From Methanobacteriota archaeon (GTDB lineage Archaea; Halobacteriota; Methanosarcinia; Methanosarcinales; Methanosarcinaceae), in assembly GCA_016841625.1 (NCBI GenBank), contig JAENYU010000019.1:1-48510 (forward strand): DNA of 48,510 bases, in the 5' to 3' direction. The notes under the pieces are model-generated. The model did not search any database. It was given only the letters and a program-made list of their open reading frames with translations, and was not told the DNA's origin. Both the position numbers and the translations under genes were made by a program. Shown here in pieces: positions 45,576 through 48,510 of the stretch (the stretch's first letter is position 1; each line of letters starts with the position of its first letter).

Positions 45576-45650
45576 TTATGCATATTTCTGATTGGATATA
45601 TTGATTTTCAAGATCAAGATCACCAATCGAAGTTATAATTGAATGATAAG
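45556..45650 (+). repeat. Copy of element shared with 1307-1390
   Basis: ttaggactcgtcacagaa, taacttatgca and tgattggat occur in the same order here and near 1307-1360, followed by looser similarity (ttttcaa, gatcaccaat against gtcatcaat). It may be the end of an insertion sequence or MITE. No transposase is near either copy. Confidence 0.55.
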
Positions 45651-45742
45651 TTGCATAGTTTATTTCGCTGCGGGTCCTTAGCTCTTTTCTGACCGAATTG
45701 TGACCCTAAAAAACCGGAGCAAACTCCGTTTCTTCACAGGTT

Positions 45743-46309
45743 TTAAGGCTTGAATTTTTCTTTTATTTGGGCTAACTCATGTTCTATAATTGAAATCCTC
45801 TCATCAAGATGGGACCTGAAGTCATCCCGACTTAAGCGGATTTCGGATGAGATCTCCACTCTATTTTGATCGATTTTATCTCCAAGACCATCTATTTTAT
45901 TCCCGATATTGGAGTTCATCTCTCTAATTTCCGCCCTGTTTTGATCTATTTTATTCCCGATATTGGAGTTCATTTGCCTCATGTATCTTGCGGCGGCATC
46001 CATTCTTTCGTAAGTTGCTAGTGTCAGGTCTTCTTCTCTAATGACTGCAAATGTTTTGTATTTCCCGGTGGGCTCTGTGTAGACAACGTCAATATGCTCT
46101 ACCCGAATAGGGTATTGAACAATGTTAACTTTTTCGACCATTTCCCTGAGAAGTTCTTCTTCTCCCTCGCAGATAAGCTGCACTGTCCCGTTATCAAGGT
46201 TTTTAACGTATCCCTTGAGGTTTAGGTCAAAAGCAAGCTCATCAATGAAATCTCTGAAACCTGCCTTCTGGACTTGCCCGGAGATTATGATTTCGGCATG
46301 TTTCTTCAT
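45743..46309 (-). CDS. Acylphosphatase-domain protein with coiled-coil tail
   Basis: A 188-residue protein. Residues 1-90 are an acylphosphatase fold: EIIISGQVQKAGFRDFI carries the phosphate-binding arginine, and GYVKNLDNGTVQLICEG the catalytic asparagine. Residues 115-188 are a predicted coiled coil with a repeated MNSNIGNKIDQNR unit (two copies, from a repeated DNA stretch at about 45895-45972). The longer frame starts at GTG 46372, but a TATA box (gtatatattc) 27 bases before ATG 46309 points to a leaderless start there. Acylphosphatases hydrolyse acyl-phosphates; the coiled coil suggests oligomerisation or a partner. The neighbours are repeats and toxin-antitoxin genes. Confidence 0.8.
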   Translation of the reverse strand: MKKHAEIIISGQVQKAGFRDFIDELAFDLNLKGYVKNLDNGTVQLICEGEEELLREMVEKVNIVQYPIRVEHIDVVYTEPTGKYKTFAVIREEDLTLATYERMDAAARYMRQMNSNIGNKIDQNRAEIREMNSNIGNKIDGLGDKIDQNRVEISSEIRLSRDDFRSHLDERISIIEHELAQIKEKFKP

Positions 46310-46330
46310 GTGGACATATTTTTCGTAATA

Positions 46331-46340
46331 GAATATATAC
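46331..46340 (-). promoter_or_regulatory. TATA box of the acylphosphatase gene
   Basis: gtatatattc on the minus strand is centred about 27 bases before ATG 46309, which would place the transcription start at the start codon (leaderless message). No Shine-Dalgarno is seen near that ATG. Confidence 0.6.
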
Positions 46341-46412
46341 GTTATTCCGAAAAGAACCTCCCTCCCTTCCACCCAAATGATGATCTAAAAACCCAGGCAA
46401 GTTCCGAATTTT

Positions 46413-46600
46413 AAAACTCATTATTTATTTTCACCGGTAGGCGGGCACTTGCAAGAACTCAACCGGAGCAACCGTATCCGAACCACGCCAGGTGAACTGA
46501 AAACCTGGATCAAAAACAAGAAAACAAAAACTACTTTTGAATTTTATATTTTAGCAATCATCTACCAATTTTCAGGGAAAAGCCGGCTGCCTCTGGCAGC
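46413..46600 (+). repeat. Dispersed repeat R1, unit C
   Basis: Contains aaaactcattatttatttt, a gggcacttgcaagaactca segment, gatcaaaaacaagaaaac and gggaaaagccggctgcc, matching 45345-45425 plus unit B in the same order. Its hairpin region (CTGCC-TCT-GGCAG) runs directly into an R2 copy, so two repeat families are fused here. Confidence 0.65.
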
Positions 46601-46637
46601 AGAGTTGCGCCAGCAGAGTTGCGCCAGCAGAGTTGCG
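46596..46637 (+). repeat. Three tandem 14-bp repeats
   Basis: cagcagagttgcgc occurs at 46596-46609 and 46610-46623 exactly, and at 46624-46637 with the last base changed to g. It lies at the junction between R1 unit C and R2 copy 3. Confidence 0.85.
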
Positions 46638-46687
46638 GCTCTGCAGTACGCGGTCCTTTTCGGTCGCTTTGCTCCCTCAAGAGGACT
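46624..46687 (+). repeat. Dispersed repeat R2, copy 3
   Basis: gagttgcggctctgcagtac, then gcggtccttttcggtcgc, then tccctcaagaggact. Nearly the same as copy 2 and in the same orientation. Confidence 0.75.
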
Positions 46688-46696
46688 TGAATTTTA

Positions 46697-46990
46697 AAAC
46701 TCATCTTTTATTTTTCGCATGTTGGCGGGCAGCTCCAGAAACTAAAACAGGAGAACCTTAGTCAAATTTCGCTCAAAAATATCAAAAAAGGGAGGAAAAT
46801 ACGAGAAAAACACCATTGGAACCACTTTTAATTTTTATAATCCAGCTATCATCTATCAATTTTCAGGGAAAGGTCGGCTGCCTCTGGCACCCGGTGAGAG
46901 CCCCGGTACCTGAAAAGCAGTCCGAAAAACGGATTTCCCGGATGAACCCGTTAGCTCTCCTCCAGCCCATCCAGCCAAACTGCGGTTTGG
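46697..46990 (+). repeat. Dispersed repeat R1, unit D
   Basis: Starts aaaactcatcttttatttt, then ggcgggcagctccagaaact, then the tttcagggaaaggtcggctg hairpin (about 46874-46894, where a T replaces C and keeps pairing with G), then cacccggtgagagcccc and gaaaagcagtc. It ends in ccagcccatccagccaaact, similar to unit A's ccagcccaaactgcgat. Confidence 0.65.
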
Positions 46991-47036
46991 AAATGTCTCT
47001 GTTGACGTGCTCCCGGGAATAAAGGGAAAAACCATT

Positions 47037-47046
47037 AATTTATGTA
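47037..47046 (+). promoter_or_regulatory. TATA-like box before the first MntA gene
   Basis: aatttatgta is centred about 28 bases upstream of ATG 47071. With no Shine-Dalgarno before that ATG, a leaderless message is likely. Confidence 0.5.
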
Positions 47047-47070
47047 CGAACGGTCATAAACCAAAATACC

Positions 47071-47382
47071 ATGAAACTGCAGGGGAACCAGTGTGAAGTT
47101 GACATATACATCAAAAGACTGCAGGAAATGCTTCCGGAATTGAAGAAGAAGTACCCCATCAAGTATATAGGGGTTTTTGGTTCATACGTCAGGGGGGAGC
47201 AGAGTGCCTCAAGCGACCTGGACATTCTGGTGGAATTCAACGGGTCCATCACACTTTTTGGTTATGCCAGGCTTGAGAATGAGTTATCGGATAAACTTGG
47301 TGTAAGGGTCGATCTTGTATCAAAAACTGCCCTGAAACCGAGAATCGGCAAACACATCCTTTCAGAGGTAGTCGAAGTATGA
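47071..47382 (+). CDS. mntA: MntA-type nucleotidyltransferase antitoxin
   Basis: A 103-residue minimal nucleotidyltransferase. IGVFGSYVRGEQSASSDLDI has the GS-x10-DxD signature of MNT-domain enzymes. In MntA/HepT systems the antitoxin modifies the toxin by adding AMP to a conserved tyrosine. Its stop overlaps the toxin's start (ATGA at 47379-47382), as in known pairs. It probably starts without a leader, given the TATA box 28 bases upstream. Confidence 0.9.
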   Translation: MKLQGNQCEVDIYIKRLQEMLPELKKKYPIKYIGVFGSYVRGEQSASSDLDILVEFNGSITLFGYARLENELSDKLGVRVDLVSKTALKPRIGKHILSEVVEV

Positions 47383-47723
47383 GCAACCGGGAAGCAGGAG
47401 ATTACATAGAAGACATACTCGATGCCATGCTGGATATTCAGGAATTCACAGCCGAATATTCCTACGCCCAGTTCGTCAACGATAGAAAAACACAATATGC
47501 AGTGATCAGGGCCATAAAAATCATAGGGGAAGCATCCAAAAATGTACCCACGGAGATCAGGGAAAAATACCGGCACGTCCCCTGGAGAGACATGGCCACC
47601 GTGCGAGACCAGCTAATTCATGGTTATTTTGGCGTGGATCTTATAATTGTATGGGACACCATACAACAGGACATCCCACCCCTTATCCCGATGTTCAGAT
47701 CTATCCTTGCCGAAATGGAGTGA
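47379..47723 (+). CDS. hepT: HepT-like toxin (DUF86, HEPN domain)
   Basis: A 114-residue helical protein with the HEPN ribonuclease motif R-x4-H-x-Y in TVRDQLIHGYFGVD near residue 85, the active site and the tyrosine that MntA modifies. Other family segments are YIEDILDAMLDIQEFT and IRAIKIIGEASKNVP. It overlaps the antitoxin by four bases, so the two are co-translated. It appears intact. Together they form a type VII toxin-antitoxin pair, with roles in stability or stress/phage response known in other organisms. Confidence 0.9.
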   Translation: MSNREAGDYIEDILDAMLDIQEFTAEYSYAQFVNDRKTQYAVIRAIKIIGEASKNVPTEIREKYRHVPWRDMATVRDQLIHGYFGVDLIIVWDTIQQDIPPLIPMFRSILAEME

Positions 47724-47727
47724 AAAA

Positions 47728-47795
47728 ATACCTTTGAATTTTATACTGCAGCCACCATCTACCAATTTTAAGGGAAAAGCCGGCTGCCTTCGGTA
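47728..47795 (+). repeat. Dispersed repeat R1, partial unit E
   Basis: ctttgaattttatactgcag, then accaattttaagggaaaagc, then cggctgcctt. It is cut before the cacccggtgag part and lacks the closed hairpin. Confidence 0.65.
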
Positions 47796-47870
47796 TACAT
47801 AATAGAGCTAGAAGTTTTCGCAAGCCCGGACTATTTATCAGTCTGGAACCATATATTGTAGGACCTGCAT

Positions 47871-47880
47871 AAATTATAAA
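47871..47880 (+). promoter_or_regulatory. TATA box before the second MntA gene
   Basis: aaattataaa is centred about 28 bases before ATG 47904, again predicting a leaderless start. Confidence 0.55.
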
Positions 47881-47903
47881 CAGAGGTAAGCATAAAGTCC
47901 TTA

Positions 47904-48374
47904 ATGATGGGTAATATGCAGTCTGCTGATCTGAAGTCCGTTACGCCATACCCGAAGCTTGAAAGGCTTGAACAGGAGCTTAGGGATTTTTTCTCCGGAG
48001 TTGAGAATGTTACGGTAGCCTACCTTTTTGGCTCAACAGTCCGTGGAGAAGCTAACAGCTTAAGCGACATAGATATAGCTGTGCTTATCAAGGACAGCCT
48101 TTTACAGGAGGAAGCTTTTGACCTTCAACTTGAATTGATCGGCGAACTTACAGAACTTCTTAATACGAATAATGTAGACCTCGTGGTACTCAATGATTCG
48201 CCCCTCCTTTTGACCTATAATGTCATACGTGACGGAATAATTTTGAAATCCGACGAACTTGAAAGAGTCAGGTTCGAAACAAGAATAATGTCCAGGTACC
48301 TTGACGAGCGGTATCATATTGAAAGGCATGCAAAAGAGAGCCTGAAAAGAATAGCGGAGAACGGGTTTCGATGA
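47904..48374 (+). CDS. mntA: MntA-type nucleotidyltransferase antitoxin (second)
   Basis: A 156-residue nucleotidyltransferase with AYLFGSTVRGEANSLSDIDIAV (GS-x10-DxD) near residue 43, and the helical C-terminal part MSRYLDERYHIERHAKESL typical of longer MntA proteins. It is not closely similar to the first copy. ATGs at 47904, 47907 and 47916 are all possible; 47904 fits the TATA spacing. Its stop TGA overlaps an ATG (ATGA at 48371-48374), which would begin the HepT partner. That reading frame is interrupted by an R2 repeat, and the junction is repeated at the window end. Confidence 0.88.
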   Translation: MMGNMQSADLKSVTPYPKLERLEQELRDFFSGVENVTVAYLFGSTVRGEANSLSDIDIAVLIKDSLLQEEAFDLQLELIGELTELLNTNNVDLVVLNDSPLLLTYNVIRDGIILKSDELERVRFETRIMSRYLDERYHIERHAKESLKRIAENGFR

Positions 48375-48392
48375 GAGAAGAGATAAACTACC

Positions 48393-48451
48393 CGAGTTCC
48401 GCGTCGGGAGCACGGGGTCCGTTTCGCTCGCTCGGCTCGCTCAAGCGGACT
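48393..48451 (+). repeat. Dispersed repeat R2, copy 4
   Basis: gagttccgcgtcgggagcac, ggggtccgtttcgctcgctc, then tcgctcaagcggact. Closest to copy 1 (which is inverted relative to it). Confidence 0.75.
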
Positions 48452-48491
48452 GAGTAAGAAACTTAATAAGGATAGCAAAGAGCGGATTTCG

Positions 48492-48510
48492 ATGAGAGAA
48501 GAGATAAACT
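48492..48510 (+). CDS. HepT-like toxin start, cut by window end
   Basis: ATG 48492 begins MREEIN and runs off the window. The same first six codons occur after the MntA stop at 48371, but there the frame enters the R2 repeat and stops after about 28 codons. The second copy is therefore probably the working start of the HepT gene. Identity is inferred from the MntA partner only. Confidence 0.45.

Larger units (their letters stand above)
44789..45742. other. Repeat-rich intergenic region
   Basis: About 950 bases with no supported gene. It contains an R2 copy (44920-44977), two R1 units (45129-45425 and 45426-45575) and a copy of the gtcacagaa...aacttatgca element also found near 1315. Frames in R2 encode peptides such as RGPFRSLCSLKRTK only because of the repeat. 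Confidence 0.6.
48366..48510 (+). repeat. Duplicated MntA/HepT junction around an R2 copy
   Basis: tttcgatgagagaagagat and five more bases occur exactly at 48366-48389 and 48487-48510, with looser similarity for about 20 bases upstream of each. The second copy also encodes the last residues of MntA (IAKSGFR stop, against IAENGFR stop). The R2 repeat copy 4 (about 48393-48451) lies between them. Confidence 0.8.

Noticed and set aside
1-48510. CRISPR arrays
   Set aside because: No series of evenly spaced identical repeats with unique spacers was seen; the repeats present are tandem or dispersed.
1-48510. tRNA or rRNA genes
   Set aside because: No cloverleaf-like segment with GGTTCGAATCC-type T-arm or rRNA signature was recognised.

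Overview
The window looks like chromosomal DNA of a Methanosarcina-type methanogenic archaeon. The pointers are PKD-repeat surface proteins with a PGF-pre-PGF-like domain, paired DUF1616 and CPBP membrane proteins, secreted proteins with a C-terminal membrane anchor, archaeal TATA boxes, and in-frame UAG codons that fit pyrrolysine decoding. No complete gene seen here uses TAG as its final stop. The genus is an inference; no rRNA or tRNA gene is present to confirm it.

Layout: (1) 1-2.4 kb holds the frameshifted 3' end of a PKD surface protein and a 5'-truncated sugar epimerase. (2) 2.4-4.9 kb carries wecB and wecC, which make UDP-ManNAc and UDP-ManNAcA. (3) 4.9-25 kb is an AT-rich surface-glycan island: dTDP-glucose synthesis (rfbB, rfbA), two DegT aminotransferases, a GNAT and a left-handed beta-helix acyltransferase (N-acylated amino sugars), a Wzx flippase, an asparagine-synthetase-like amidotransferase without its catalytic cysteine, a multi-spanning membrane protein, and several GT4 glycosyltransferases. 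The island also holds decayed paralogues, a broken IS4-like element with a MITE nested inside its transposase, and three more MITE-like elements with 8-bp target duplications. (4) 25-30.8 kb is a minus-strand operon: GT2, GT4, an alpha/alpha-toroid-like protein and a two-domain oxidoreductase. (5) 31-40 kb has two copies of a DUF1616 + CPBP-protease gene pair bracketing two secreted membrane-anchored proteins, a small membrane protein and a UDP-glucose-4-epimerase-like gene. (6) 40-44.8 kb has acyltransferase, aminotransferase, Gfo/Idh/MocA dehydrogenase and nucleotide-sugar dehydrogenase genes, the set needed for a 2,3-diacetamido-uronic acid nucleotide sugar. (7) 44.8-48.5 kb is rich in dispersed repeats and holds an acylphosphatase/coiled-coil protein and two MntA/HepT-type toxin-antitoxin loci, the second cut by the window end and by a repeat insertion.

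Together the genes make activated sugars, assemble and flip lipid-linked glycans, and decorate or process surface proteins. The most notable signals are three genes with a well supported in-frame UAG (GNAT, CPBP protease, secreted protein), a nested insertion whose removal restores the transposase frame, remnant genes that keep ATGA stop/start overlaps with intact downstream genes, and composition switches inside wecC and inside the oxidoreductase gene that look like the edges of an exchanged glycan cassette.
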